A stretch of DNA of 64,000 bases from HGM12587 sp045128635 (GTDB lineage: Bacteria > Bacillota > Clostridia > Lachnospirales > Lachnospiraceae): NCBI GenBank assembly GCA_045128635.1, contig JBGVRS010000052.1, positions 1-64,000 on the forward strand. The letters run 5' to 3'. Below are positions 27,001 through 35,681 of this stretch, piece by piece; the stretch's first letter is position 1; every line of letters starts with the position of its first letter. A model generated the notes under the pieces. That model worked only from the letters and a program-made list of their open reading frames with translations, was not told where the DNA came from and did not search any database. The position numbers and the translations under genes are program-made.

Positions 27001-27026
27001 AGGTCCGCTTAAGCGGACCTGTTTTT
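27001..27026 (+). terminator. Riboswitch-controlled terminator before metK
   Basis: Stem AGGTCCGC / GCGGACCT (27001-27020) followed by GTTTTT. It is the expression platform of the SAM-I riboswitch, 60 nt before the metK start. Confidence 0.85.
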
Positions 27027-27085
27027 ATGTACAACATAGAGGAAATCCGTAAGAGATTTTTTGCCAGCAAAATAAGGAGAATAAA

Positions 27086-28273
27086 ATGGAGAAATTTTTA
27101 TTTACATCTGAGTCCGTAACAGAAGGACATCCAGACAAAATTTGCGACCAGATTTCAGACGCTATCTTAGATGCACTGATGGCAGCAGACCCAAACAGCC
27201 GTGTAGCATGTGAAACAGCAACAACAACAGGTCTTGTACTTGTTATGGGTGAAATCACAACAAACGCTTATGTAGATATTCAGAAAATCGTACGTGAAAC
27301 AGTACGTGAAATCGGCTATACAAGAGGTAAATTTGGTTTTGACGCTGATAACTGTGCAGTTATTACAGCAATTGACGAACAGTCTACAGACATCGCCATG
27401 GGTGTTAACAAAGCATTAGAAGCAAAAGAAAACCGTATGAGCGACGATGAAATCGAAGCAATCGGTGCTGGTGACCAGGGTATGATGTTCGGTTATGCTT
27501 CTAACGAAACACCAGAACTTATGCCTTATGCAATTTCTTTGGCTCACAAACTTGCACTTCGTTTAACAGAAGTTCGTAAAAATGGAACACTTCCTTACCT
27601 TCGTCCGGATGGAAAGACACAGGTTACTGTAGAATATGATGAAAACGGTAAACCAGCACGTCTTGATGCAGTTGTATTATCTACACAGCACAGTGAAGAA
27701 GTAACACAGGAACAGATTCATGAAGATATCAAAAAACATGTATTTGATGTAATTCTTCCACAGGATATGGTAGATGCAGATACAAAATTCTTCATCAACC
27801 CAACAGGCCGTTTCGTAATCGGCGGACCACACGGAGACAGTGGTTTGACAGGACGTAAAATCATCGTAGATACTTACGGCGGATATGCTCGTCACGGCGG
27901 CGGTGCATTCTCCGGTAAAGACTGTACAAAGGTAGACCGTTCTGCAGCTTATGCAGCACGTTACGTTGCAAAGAACATCGTAGCAGCTGGTCTTGCTGAT
28001 AAATGTGAAATCCAGTTATCTTATGCAATCGGTGTTGCTCATCCAACATCTATCATGGTTGACACATTTGGCACAGGTAAAATTTCTGAAACAAAGATGG
28101 TTGAAATGATTCGTGAAAACTTCGACCTTCGTCCGGCAGGAATCATAAAAATGCTTGATCTTCGCCGTCCAATCTACAAACAGACAGCAGCTTACGGTCA
28201 CTTCGGAAGAACAGATATCGATCTTCCTTGGGAAAAAACTGATAAGGCAGAAATCCTTAAGAACTATTTATAA
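27086..28273 (+). CDS. metK: S-adenosylmethionine synthetase
   Basis: Makes SAM from methionine and ATP. The 395-residue protein is full length, with GHPDKICDQISDAILD, the hexapeptide-type GAGDQG, and GGPHGDSGLTGRK. AAGGAG lies before the ATG. It is monocistronic, controlled by the SAM-I riboswitch upstream and ended by a strong terminator. Confidence 0.98.
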   Translation: MEKFLFTSESVTEGHPDKICDQISDAILDALMAADPNSRVACETATTTGLVLVMGEITTNAYVDIQKIVRETVREIGYTRGKFGFDADNCAVITAIDEQSTDIAMGVNKALEAKENRMSDDEIEAIGAGDQGMMFGYASNETPELMPYAISLAHKLALRLTEVRKNGTLPYLRPDGKTQVTVEYDENGKPARLDAVVLSTQHSEEVTQEQIHEDIKKHVFDVILPQDMVDADTKFFINPTGRFVIGGPHGDSGLTGRKIIVDTYGGYARHGGGAFSGKDCTKVDRSAAYAARYVAKNIVAAGLADKCEIQLSYAIGVAHPTSIMVDTFGTGKISETKMVEMIRENFDLRPAGIIKMLDLRRPIYKQTAAYGHFGRTDIDLPWEKTDKAEILKNYL

Positions 28274-28283
28274 GAACTACTTT

Positions 28284-28311
28284 CAGGCACGCGTAAAGCG
28301 TGCCTGTTTTT
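28284..28311 (+). terminator. Intrinsic terminator of metK
   Basis: Stem CAGGCACGC (28284-28292) / GCGTGCCTG (28298-28306), then TTTTT. Confidence 0.9.
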
Positions 28312-28375
28312 ATGTGCGGGTTTACAAAAAATTTAGAAAGTTACTAATTGTTTAGGTGTGGACCTTCTGTCTGTG

Positions 28376-28384
28376 TGTTATAAT
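28376..28384 (+). promoter_or_regulatory. Extended -10 promoter for the two-component pair
   Basis: TGTTATAAT (TGn plus perfect TATAAT), 25 nt before the kinase start; no convincing -35. Confidence 0.5.
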
Positions 28385-28408
28385 TAAGAAGAATATGGAG
28401 TTGATATC

Positions 28409-29557
28409 ATGAAAATAAGATCAAAACTTTTTTTAGCATTCTTTTTAATTATTGGAGTTCCGATGATTCTGCTTGGTGCGGGCGTTATTACATTTACATC
28501 CTATCATATGGATGAATTGTATGCGTTGCAGGTAGAGACTGCAACTGTAGAAGAGATTGCACAGGCAGTAAAATTATATGCAGTGGATGTTAGACAATAT
28601 ATTTCCAATCTGATGATTTTGATTTCGCTGGTGGTTCCGGTTATCGTTATCTGTCTGGTACTTTGGATTTATCACAGTATTGTAACGCCGATTCACATGC
28701 TGCAGGTGGCAACCCAGAATATCAAAAACGGGAATCTGGATTTTGAGGTGGAAGTTCATAACAAAGACGAAATTGGAGAATTGTGCAAAGACTTTGAAGA
28801 AATGCGTATCCGATTGAAGGATAACGCAGAAGAAAAACTTCGTTCCGAGCAACAGAGTAAGGAACTGATCAGTAACATTTCTCACGATTTGAAAACGCCG
28901 ATTACAGCGATCAAAGGCTATGTGGAAGGACTGATCGACGGAGTTGCAGATACGCCGGAGAAGCAGAATAAATACTTGCAGACGGTTTACAGTAAAGCAA
29001 TTGATATGGATCATCTCATTAATGAATTGTCCTTCTATTCAAAGATTGATACAAATAAGATTCCGTATACATTCAGCCGTCTTAATGTGGTGGGATATTT
29101 TGAAGATTGTGCGGAAGATTTAAGCCGTGAACTGGAAGATGAACATATTGGATTCAGCTATCAGAATTATGTGGATGATTCCGTGCAGATGATTGCGGAC
29201 GCAGAACAGATTAAACGAGTGATTAATAACATTGTTGGTAACTCTAAAAAGTATTCTGACAAAGCAGATACAAAAATCCACATGACGATCAAAGACGTGG
29301 GAGACTTTGTACAGGTAGAAATTGAAGACAACGGCAAGGGTATTGCGGCAAAAGATTTGCCATATATTTTTGACCGTTTCTATAGAACTGATGCTTCCAG
29401 AAATTCTTCCAAAGGCGGAAGTGGTATTGGACTTTCCATTGTGAAGAAAATCATGGAAGATCATGGCGGTAAGATCTGGGTAACCAGTAAAGAAGGAATT
29501 GGTACAGTGATGTACCTTGTACTTAGAAAATATCAGGAGGTTCCGGTAAATGAGTAA
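28409..29557 (+). CDS. Sensor histidine kinase
   Basis: A 382-residue membrane kinase. TM1 is about 7-29 and TM2 about 66-88, giving a very short 36-residue external loop, so it probably senses a membrane or intramembrane signal. A HAMP domain follows (about 90-142), then the HisKA box SNISHDLKTPITAIKGY with His159. The catalytic domain has NIVGNSKKYS (N box), EIEDNGKGI (G1), DRFYRTDASR (F box) and GSGIGLSIVKKI (G2). It overlaps the response regulator by 8 bp. The stimulus is unknown. Confidence 0.93.
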   Translation: MKIRSKLFLAFFLIIGVPMILLGAGVITFTSYHMDELYALQVETATVEEIAQAVKLYAVDVRQYISNLMILISLVVPVIVICLVLWIYHSIVTPIHMLQVATQNIKNGNLDFEVEVHNKDEIGELCKDFEEMRIRLKDNAEEKLRSEQQSKELISNISHDLKTPITAIKGYVEGLIDGVADTPEKQNKYLQTVYSKAIDMDHLINELSFYSKIDTNKIPYTFSRLNVVGYFEDCAEDLSRELEDEHIGFSYQNYVDDSVQMIADAEQIKRVINNIVGNSKKYSDKADTKIHMTIKDVGDFVQVEIEDNGKGIAAKDLPYIFDRFYRTDASRNSSKGGSGIGLSIVKKIMEDHGGKIWVTSKEGIGTVMYLVLRKYQEVPVNE

Positions 29558-30239
29558 GATTTTGATTGTAGAAGATGAAGTGGCGATTGCGGAGCTTGAA
29601 AAAGACTATTTAGAGCTGAGTGGTTTTGAAGTGGAAGTAGTTCATCAGGGAGATGTGGGACTTTTACGTGCATTAAAAGAAGAATTCGACTTAATTATTC
29701 TGGATTTAATGCTTCCGGGAGTAGATGGTTTTGAAATCTGCCGCAAAATTCGTGAAACAAAGAATACACCGATTATTATTGTTTCGGCAAAGAAAGATGA
29801 CATTGATAAAATTCGTGGTCTTGGCATGGGTGCAGATGATTACATGACAAAACCATTCAGTCCAAGTGAAATGGTTGCCCGTGTAAAAGCGCATCTGGCA
29901 AGATATGAAAGACTCATCAGCAGCGGTATGCCAAGCAATGATGTGATTGAAATCCGTGGAATCAAGATTGATAAAACAGCAAGACGTGTGTGGGTCAATG
30001 GAGAGGAAACAAATTTTACTTCCAAGGAATTTGATCTTTTGACCTTCCTTGCACAGAATCCAAACCATGTGTATACAAAAGAAGAATTATTCCAGGAAAT
30101 CTGGGATATGGAATCAATCGGGGATATTGCAACGGTAACGGTGCATATTAAGAAGATTCGTGAAAAAATTGAGTATGATACATCGAAGCCTCAATATATT
30201 GAAACCATTTGGGGAGTCGGGTACCGATTTAAAGTGTAA
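29550..30239 (+). CDS. OmpR/PhoB-family response regulator
   Basis: A 229-residue regulator. The receiver domain has the acidic pocket Glu8-Asp9, phosphoacceptor Asp52 (ILDLMLPG) and Lys in MTKPF. The C-terminal winged helix (about 130-229) ends with TVTVHIKKIREKIE and TIWGVGYRFKV. It is coupled to the kinase by an 8-bp overlap, with AGGAGG upstream. Its regulon cannot be read from this window; the kinase/regulator order is the reverse of the most common one. Confidence 0.95.
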   Translation: MSKILIVEDEVAIAELEKDYLELSGFEVEVVHQGDVGLLRALKEEFDLIILDLMLPGVDGFEICRKIRETKNTPIIIVSAKKDDIDKIRGLGMGADDYMTKPFSPSEMVARVKAHLARYERLISSGMPSNDVIEIRGIKIDKTARRVWVNGEETNFTSKEFDLLTFLAQNPNHVYTKEELFQEIWDMESIGDIATVTVHIKKIREKIEYDTSKPQYIETIWGVGYRFKV

Positions 30240-30364
30240 CAATAGATATAATTTAACTAATTTTAATTGATTGAAATCTGCCGGATCGCAAAGAGACGAT
30301 GCAAGGCCTTAAAATGTATTTCGTCAAGGGAAACCTTTAGACAACATGGGAGGAGTGTGTCTTT
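30240..30364 (+). other. Leader of the importer operon, no recognised riboswitch
   Basis: A 125-nt leader with possible pairing GACGATGCA (30296 region) with TGTATTTCGTC, and AAGG with CCTT around it. It lacks the GCCACTG box of cobalamin riboswitches and the conserved core of GEMM, FMN or NiCo types. GGGAGGAG (30348-30354) is the ribosome site of the next gene. Confidence 0.35.
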
Positions 30365-31342
30365 TTGCGATTCGGTATTTTAATTTTATTGACAATTTTT
30401 TTAATAGGGTGTGGAAATCAACATACACAATATCGTGAGACCACGATACAGACAATTGAAGAACAAAATGAAGAAACAGAAGAGCATGTATTTACAGATG
30501 CTTTGGGCAGAACAGTAGCCGTAAACAATCCAAAACGTGTAGCAGCGCTTTTGGGAAGTTTTGCAGATATCTGGTATCTTGCAGGAGGAGAAATCATTGC
30601 TTCAGCAGATGATGCGTGGGACGATTTTAAACTGCCTTTACCGGAAGGTGCAATAAATCTGGGTATGACCAAAGAATTAAGCCTTGAAAAACTGTTTGAG
30701 GCAAATCCGGATTTTGTACTTGCCAGCAGCAACACGAAAGGCAATGTAGAGTGGCTGGAAACCCTGGAAGCGGCAGGAATCAATGTGGCATATTTCGAGG
30801 TGAATGATTTCCAGGACTATCTGGAAGTTTTAAGAATCTGTACGGATATTACAGGCAGAAAAGATTTGTATGAAAAAAATGGACTGGCAATACAGGAGCA
30901 GATAGAGAATGTAATTGCGCAGAGTAAACAACGTATCGAAAATGCGGGGCAGGCGCCGACGGTATTAAGTCTTCGCGCATCCTCTACATTTATCAGAGCA
31001 AAGAACAGTAAAGACAATGTGCTTGGAGAGATGCTGTTTGCTCTTGGGTGTGAAAATATCGCAGACAGCGAAGAGTCTCTTTTGGAAAATCTAAGTATCG
31101 AGCAGATCATTATACAGGACCCTGATTATATCTTCTTTATCCAACAGGGGGATAATGAAGATGGGACGAAAGAAAATATTAAAAATTTTATTGCAGAAAA
31201 TCCGGCTTGGTCTGAATTAACTGCAGTAAAAAACGGCAGGGTATATTTGCTGGAAAAATCATTATATGCTTTGAAACCAAATGACCGTTGGGGAGAGGCA
31301 TATGAAAAATTAGAGGGAATTTTGTCGAATGAAGAAATGTAA
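30365..31342 (+). CDS. FecB/BtuF-type substrate-binding lipoprotein
   Basis: A 325-residue lipoprotein starting at TTG 30365, with GGAGGAG 10 nt upstream. The signal peptide MRFGILILLTIFLIGCGNQ has a lipobox LIGC, so Cys16 should be lipidated. Two periplasmic-binding lobes follow, starting RTVAVNNPKRVAALLGSFAD and FEANPDFVLAS. Its family carries iron-siderophores, heme or cobalamin. The downstream permease, ATPase and siroheme genes suggest a metal or tetrapyrrole ligand, but the ligand is not established. The 3' end overlaps the permease gene by 14 bp. Confidence 0.9.
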   Translation: MRFGILILLTIFLIGCGNQHTQYRETTIQTIEEQNEETEEHVFTDALGRTVAVNNPKRVAALLGSFADIWYLAGGEIIASADDAWDDFKLPLPEGAINLGMTKELSLEKLFEANPDFVLASSNTKGNVEWLETLEAAGINVAYFEVNDFQDYLEVLRICTDITGRKDLYEKNGLAIQEQIENVIAQSKQRIENAGQAPTVLSLRASSTFIRAKNSKDNVLGEMLFALGCENIADSEESLLENLSIEQIIIQDPDYIFFIQQGDNEDGTKENIKNFIAENPAWSELTAVKNGRVYLLEKSLYALKPNDRWGEAYEKLEGILSNEEM

Positions 31343-32330
31343 GAATCAACTGCTGTTTGCAGGTGCAGTCATTCTTTTTATGATATCAACGATATTAAGC
31401 TGCTGTATTGGAAGCGCAGCGATTTCTGTTTCAGAACTTTTGGAAGTACTGGCCCAGGGAATTGAAAATGTGACAACTCCGGAAGCGAGGATCTTCTGGT
31501 ATGCCAGATTGCCAAGAACCATCGCCTGCGCGTTAGCTGGTGCAGCGTTGGCAGTTTCCGGTGCAGTGATTCAGGGAGTGCTGACAAATCAACTGGCATC
31601 CCCTGGGATTATCGGGGTAAATGCAGGTGCAGGGCTTGCGGTGACCATCTGCTGTGCATTAGGTGCATTTTCCGGATGGGCAATTGCAGGCGCAGCCTTT
31701 GGAGGAGCCATCGCAGCAGTCCTTTTGGTGGCATTGACTGCCCAGAAGATTGGCGCTTCAAGAACAACAGTTATTCTTGGCGGCGTTGCAGTAAATAGCT
31801 GCCTAAATGCAGCTTCCGAAGCAATTGCGATTTTAGTACCGGATGCCGGGATGCAGGCGGCGGATTTTCGTGTAGGCGGGTTCTCAAATGTGGCATATGT
31901 AAGGCTTCTCCCGGCAGGAGTTTTAATTTTAATAGGACTTTTATTGTTATTTACATTGACCAATGAGCTGGATGTTATCTCCCTAGGAGAAGACACTGCC
32001 CAGGGGCTTGGAATGCCGGTGAAAAAGATGCGTACGGTATTTTTAAGCCTTTCAGCATTGCTGGCAGGAGCGGCAGTCAGTTTTGCAGGATTGTTGGGAT
32101 TTGTAGGACTGATTGTTCCTCACATTGTGCGAAAACTGGTGTCAGCAGAAAGTGGGAAAATGCTTCCATTTTGTACACTGCTAGGGGCAAGTTTCGTAAT
32201 ATTATGTGATTTATTTGCCCGAACCTTGTTTATCCCATATGAAATACCGGTAGGAATCATCATGTCCTTTATTGGAGGACCATTCTTTCTGTTCTTGCTG
32301 ATTCACAGAAAAGGAGGGCATGGTGTATGA
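31329..32330 (+). CDS. FecCD-family ABC permease
   Basis: A 333-residue permease with about 10 membrane helices. Family blocks include FWYARLPRTIACALAGAALA, VIQGVLTNQLASPGIIGVNAGA, LGEDTAQGLGM, and the FAGLLGFVGLIVPHIVRKLV coupling region. Only one permease gene is present, so it should act as a homodimer. It overlaps the lipoprotein gene by 14 bp and the ATPase gene by 4 bp. Confidence 0.94.
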   Translation: MKKCKNQLLFAGAVILFMISTILSCCIGSAAISVSELLEVLAQGIENVTTPEARIFWYARLPRTIACALAGAALAVSGAVIQGVLTNQLASPGIIGVNAGAGLAVTICCALGAFSGWAIAGAAFGGAIAAVLLVALTAQKIGASRTTVILGGVAVNSCLNAASEAIAILVPDAGMQAADFRVGGFSNVAYVRLLPAGVLILIGLLLLFTLTNELDVISLGEDTAQGLGMPVKKMRTVFLSLSALLAGAAVSFAGLLGFVGLIVPHIVRKLVSAESGKMLPFCTLLGASFVILCDLFARTLFIPYEIPVGIIMSFIGGPFFLFLLIHRKGGHGV

Positions 32331-33091
32331 TTGAATTGAAAAATGTATGTGCTGGGTATGAGGGGAAAAATGTACTGCATCATGCCAATGTGGTCTTTGA
32401 ACCGGGAACCATTACTGTGCTGGTGGGACCAAACGGCTGTGGAAAAAGTACTTTGTTAAAGACCATTGTTCGGATAAATCCGCATTGCGAAGGCGAAATT
32501 CTGATAGATGGAATTTCTATAAGAAACATGACTTCGAGAGAGCTTGCCAGAAAAGCAGCATATCTTGCACAGAACAAAAAAGCTCCGGATATATCTGTAC
32601 TTAAAATGGTGCTTCATGGACGGTTTGCACATTTAAGCTACCCTAGGAAGTATCGTTCTAAGGATGTTGAGATAGCAAAGAGTGCTCTTTGCTGGGCTGG
32701 TATGGAGGAGCAGGCAGATAAGCTTGTCAGTAAGCTTTCCGGAGGCATGCAGCAAAAAGTTTACATAGCTATGGCACTTGCCCAGGATGCCGATACGATT
32801 CTCATGGACGAGCCGACCACGTATCTGGATGTAGCCCATCAGCTGCGTCTGATGGAAATGGCACGTCAGCTTGCAAGGGAAGGGAAAGCCATCGTAATGG
32901 TGCTTCATGATCTGACGCAGGCACTTCAGATTGCGGATAAAGTGGTTGTGTTAAAGGAAGGAAAACTGATTGCGCAGGGAACTGCGGATGAAGTTTATGA
33001 GGGTGGAAGTCTGCAAAAAGCATTTCATGTAGAGATAGAGCGTGTACATACGAAAAGCGGCTGGCATTATTTATGTACATTGCCGGAATAG
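32327..33091 (+). CDS. ABC transporter ATP-binding protein (FecE/FepC type)
   Basis: A 254-residue ATPase with Walker A GPNGCGKST, Q-loop AYLAQNKK, signature LSGGMQQK, Walker B ILMDEPT and the switch His in VLHDLTQAL. The ATGA overlap with the permease gene shows tight coupling. It energises uptake by the upstream binding protein and permease. Confidence 0.94.
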   Translation: MIELKNVCAGYEGKNVLHHANVVFEPGTITVLVGPNGCGKSTLLKTIVRINPHCEGEILIDGISIRNMTSRELARKAAYLAQNKKAPDISVLKMVLHGRFAHLSYPRKYRSKDVEIAKSALCWAGMEEQADKLVSKLSGGMQQKVYIAMALAQDADTILMDEPTTYLDVAHQLRLMEMARQLAREGKAIVMVLHDLTQALQIADKVVVLKEGKLIAQGTADEVYEGGSLQKAFHVEIERVHTKSGWHYLCTLPE

Positions 33092-33100
33092 GAGAAAACA

Positions 33101-33703
33101 ATGCCATTATTTCCATTTTTTATGAATATAGAAGGAGCCACGGGACTGATTGTTGGAACAGGTAAGCATGCTCAGGAGAAAATTCAAAGATTAGAACCTT
33201 TTGGACCGAAGCTTCGGGTAATTCCTGAAGGAGAATTTTCTGAAAGTGACTTAGAAGAAATGCCTGCATTTGTCATTGTAGCAGGGGAAGATAAAGAGGA
33301 AAATCATAGAATTGCAAATTTGTGCAGAGAAAAAAGAATCCCGGTCAATGTGGTGGATGATCAGGAATATTGTGATTTTGTATTTCCATCGTATATTGCA
33401 CAGGGTAATTTATCCATAGGAATCTGTACCAACGGTGCCAGCCCGGCAGCGGGGGTACTTTTAAAAAGAAAAATATTGGAGCAGGTTCCGGACAATATGG
33501 AAGAAATACTGAACTTCTTACACGAAAAACGACCAGTCATTGCCAAGACCTTGACAGATAAAAAACAAAGATATAAATTTTATTATGAGTTATCAGAAAT
33601 CTGTATGAGGAAAAATCGTCCGTTAACGGAAGATGAATTTAGGAGGCAATTACAATGGCATGTACAATCAGCAAAGAAGAACTTACAAGAGTCAAAGGAT
33701 TAG
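33101..33703 (+). CDS. Precorrin-2 dehydrogenase (Met8/CysG-N type)
   Basis: A 200-residue siroheme-pathway enzyme that oxidises precorrin-2 to sirohydrochlorin, possibly also inserting iron. It has the Rossmann start TGLIVGTGKHAQEKI, FVIVAGEDKEENHRI, the catalytic-region VNVVDDQEYCDF and SIGICTNGASPAAGVLLKRKI. It is not fused to a uroporphyrinogen methyltransferase. It lies 9 nt after the ATPase gene and overlaps the reductase gene by 49 bp, so it probably supplies the siroheme of that reductase. Confidence 0.85.
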   Translation: MPLFPFFMNIEGATGLIVGTGKHAQEKIQRLEPFGPKLRVIPEGEFSESDLEEMPAFVIVAGEDKEENHRIANLCREKRIPVNVVDDQEYCDFVFPSYIAQGNLSIGICTNGASPAAGVLLKRKILEQVPDNMEEILNFLHEKRPVIAKTLTDKKQRYKFYYELSEICMRKNRPLTEDEFRRQLQWHVQSAKKNLQESKD

Positions 33704-34386
33704 GCTTTTTAAATAATAAAGGTACCGACTATTTTAACGGTCGCGTGATTACAAGAAACGGAAAAATTACATCTAAAGAGATGATTCATATTGCAGAAGC
33801 GGCAGAAAAATTCGGAAATGGAGAAGTGGTTTTCACAACACGTCTGACGGTTGAAATCAGAGGCGTTCATTTTGAGAACATTGCTCCATTGTGTAAATTT
33901 CTTGAAGAAGGCGGACTTAGTACTGGCGGGACAGGTCAAAAAGTACGTCCGATTGTTTCCTGCAAGGGAACTACCTGTCAGTTTGGTCAAATTGATACCT
34001 TTGGATTATCAGAAAAGATTCATGAGAGATTTTATGTGGGATTTCATGATGTGAAGCTCCCGCATAAATGTAAGATTGCAGTTGGTGGATGTATACACAA
34101 TTGTGTAAAACCGGATTTAAATGATATTGGAATTATCGGGATGCGTACAAAGAATGAAGAAGGTATCGCATGTCCGGGATACAAGGTGTGCATTGGAGGC
34201 AGATGGGGCAAAAAAACTGCTCAGGGACAGCCATTATCGAAAATTTTTACATCAGAAGAGGAAGTTTTAGATATCATCGAAAAGATTATTTTATTCTATA
34301 AAGACAATGGAGAAGAAAAAGAACGTTTTGCGGACACCATTGCGAGAATTGGATTTGAAGAAGTGGAACAGCAATTACTGAAGTAG
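33655..34386 (+). CDS. Small siroheme sulfite/nitrite reductase-like protein
   Basis: A 243-residue single-module NIR/SIR protein. A ferredoxin-like half domain is near VFTTRLTVEIRGV. The [4Fe-4S]/siroheme cysteines are Cys103, Cys108 (CKGTTC) and Cys146, Cys150 (GGCIHNC). The first gap is four residues, where the usual pattern is five. No extra ferredoxin domain is present. The size resembles small assimilatory-type sulfite reductases. AGGAGG precedes the ATG inside the previous gene. The substrate is unproven. Confidence 0.8.
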   Translation: MACTISKEELTRVKGLGFLNNKGTDYFNGRVITRNGKITSKEMIHIAEAAEKFGNGEVVFTTRLTVEIRGVHFENIAPLCKFLEEGGLSTGGTGQKVRPIVSCKGTTCQFGQIDTFGLSEKIHERFYVGFHDVKLPHKCKIAVGGCIHNCVKPDLNDIGIIGMRTKNEEGIACPGYKVCIGGRWGKKTAQGQPLSKIFTSEEEVLDIIEKIILFYKDNGEEKERFADTIARIGFEEVEQQLLK

Positions 34387-34399
34387 ATAAAACGAGAAC

Positions 34400-34490
34400 A
34401 CCCCAGCACTGGGGGATGTATAAAGATAAGCCGAGGTCAAGCGTAGCCTCGAGGCGTTCTTTGTACATCCTTCAATGCTGGGGTATTTTT
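34400..34490 (+). terminator. Extended three-tier terminator hairpin
   Basis: Outer stem ACCCCAGCA (34400-34408) / TGCTGGGGT (34476-34484); middle stem of 12 bp (34414-34425 / 34459-34470); inner stem CGAGG / CCTCG (34432-34436 / 34447-34451); then ATTTTT. It ends the importer-reductase operon and separates it from the convergent prs gene. It is much larger than other terminators here. Confidence 0.7.
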
Positions 34491-34494
34491 ATTA

Positions 34495-35679
34495 TTATTT
34501 ATTCTGCTGTGCTTCTTTATATTTCGCTACGAAAGCATTGATTCTTTCATATGGTTCCAGTAAATCGCTGATAGAACCGTCATGATTTAATGTATCGATC
34601 AGAAGTGCGATGTATTTGCTCATGTCGCAGCTTACATACCAGTCTCTTGCTAAAAGTTCCGGTGTCTGGTAAACAGTGTTTGTTGTACAGATCTTAGAAA
34701 TGAGACCTTCTTCATATGCTTTGTCAAAACGTTCTAAACCGCTTGTGAAAAGACCAAATGTAGAGAATACGAAGATTCTTCCTGCTCCACGCGCTTTTAA
34801 CTGTTTTGCAACGTCTAACATACTGTCACCGGAAGAAATCATATCATCGATGATGATTGCATCTTTTCCGTTTAAGTCAGAACCTAAAAATTCATGTGCA
34901 ACGATTGGGTTTTTACCATTTACGATCTTTGTATAGTCACGGCGTTTATAGAACATACCCATGTCTACGCCTAAGATACTTGCAAGGTAGATTGCACGTC
35001 CTGTAGCACCTTCATCAGGGCTGATTACCATTAAGTGGTCACTATCAAGCTGAATATCATCAACGCTGTTTAAGAGACCTTTGATCATCTGGTAAACAGG
35101 TGTCACTGTTTCGAATCCATTTAAAGGAATTGCATTTTGAACACGTGGGTCGTGAGCGTCAAATGTGATAATGTTATCAACACCCATGTTTACCAATTCC
35201 TGAAGTGCTAAAGCACAGTCTAAAGATTCTCTGGAAGAACGTTTATGCTGTCTGCTTTCGTAAAGGAATGGCATGATCACTGTGATTCTTCTTGCTTTTC
35301 CTGCAATTGCAGCAATGATACGTTTTAAATCCTGATAATGATCGTCTGGAGACATATGGTTTTCCTGACCGCATAAAGAATATGTCAGGCTCCAGTTACA
35401 TACATCAACGATTAAATAAACATCCTGTCCACGAACAGATTCACTGATGATCGCTTTTGCTTCTCCTGAACCAAAGCGTGGAACAGAAGCACTTACAACG
35501 TAAGAATCTTTTTCATATCCGGAAAAGATAATGCTTGATTTATGTTCAGATGTATTTGCGTGACGCCAGTTTACAAGGTAGTTGTCTACTTTTTCACCAA
35601 GTTCTGCACAGCTGGCAAGTGGAATAATCCCAAGTGGTCCTACAGGGATTGTGTCGATAGTGCGAAGACTACGCTGCAT
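34495..35679 (-). CDS. prs: Ribose-phosphate pyrophosphokinase, extended form
   Basis: Makes PRPP from ribose 5-phosphate and ATP. At 394 residues it is about 80 longer than the usual 315. RRITVIMPFLYESRQHKRSSRES and ITFDAHDPRVQN match the catalytic regions, and DAIIIDDMISSGDSML is the PRPP loop. The C-terminal extension is helical. It is the third gene of dnaD-dnaI-prs; AGGAGG lies at the end of dnaI, 2 nt gap. Confidence 0.9.
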   Translation of the reverse strand: MQRSLRTIDTIPVGPLGIIPLASCAELGEKVDNYLVNWRHANTSEHKSSIIFSGYEKDSYVVSASVPRFGSGEAKAIISESVRGQDVYLIVDVCNWSLTYSLCGQENHMSPDDHYQDLKRIIAAIAGKARRITVIMPFLYESRQHKRSSRESLDCALALQELVNMGVDNIITFDAHDPRVQNAIPLNGFETVTPVYQMIKGLLNSVDDIQLDSDHLMVISPDEGATGRAIYLASILGVDMGMFYKRRDYTKIVNGKNPIVAHEFLGSDLNGKDAIIIDDMISSGDSMLDVAKQLKARGAGRIFVFSTFGLFTSGLERFDKAYEEGLISKICTTNTVYQTPELLARDWYVSCDMSKYIALLIDTLNHDGSISDLLEPYERINAFVAKYKEAQQNK

Positions 35680-35681
35680 TA

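Noticed and set aside
27001..28311. The two metK terminators as a flanking repeat
   Set aside because: They share only the tail CCTGTTTTTATGT; stems differ and both are ordinary terminators.
30240..30364. Cobalamin or c-di-GMP riboswitch before the importer
   Set aside because: The GCCACTG box and the paired GEMM core are missing; scattered GCAA and GGCCT matches are not enough.
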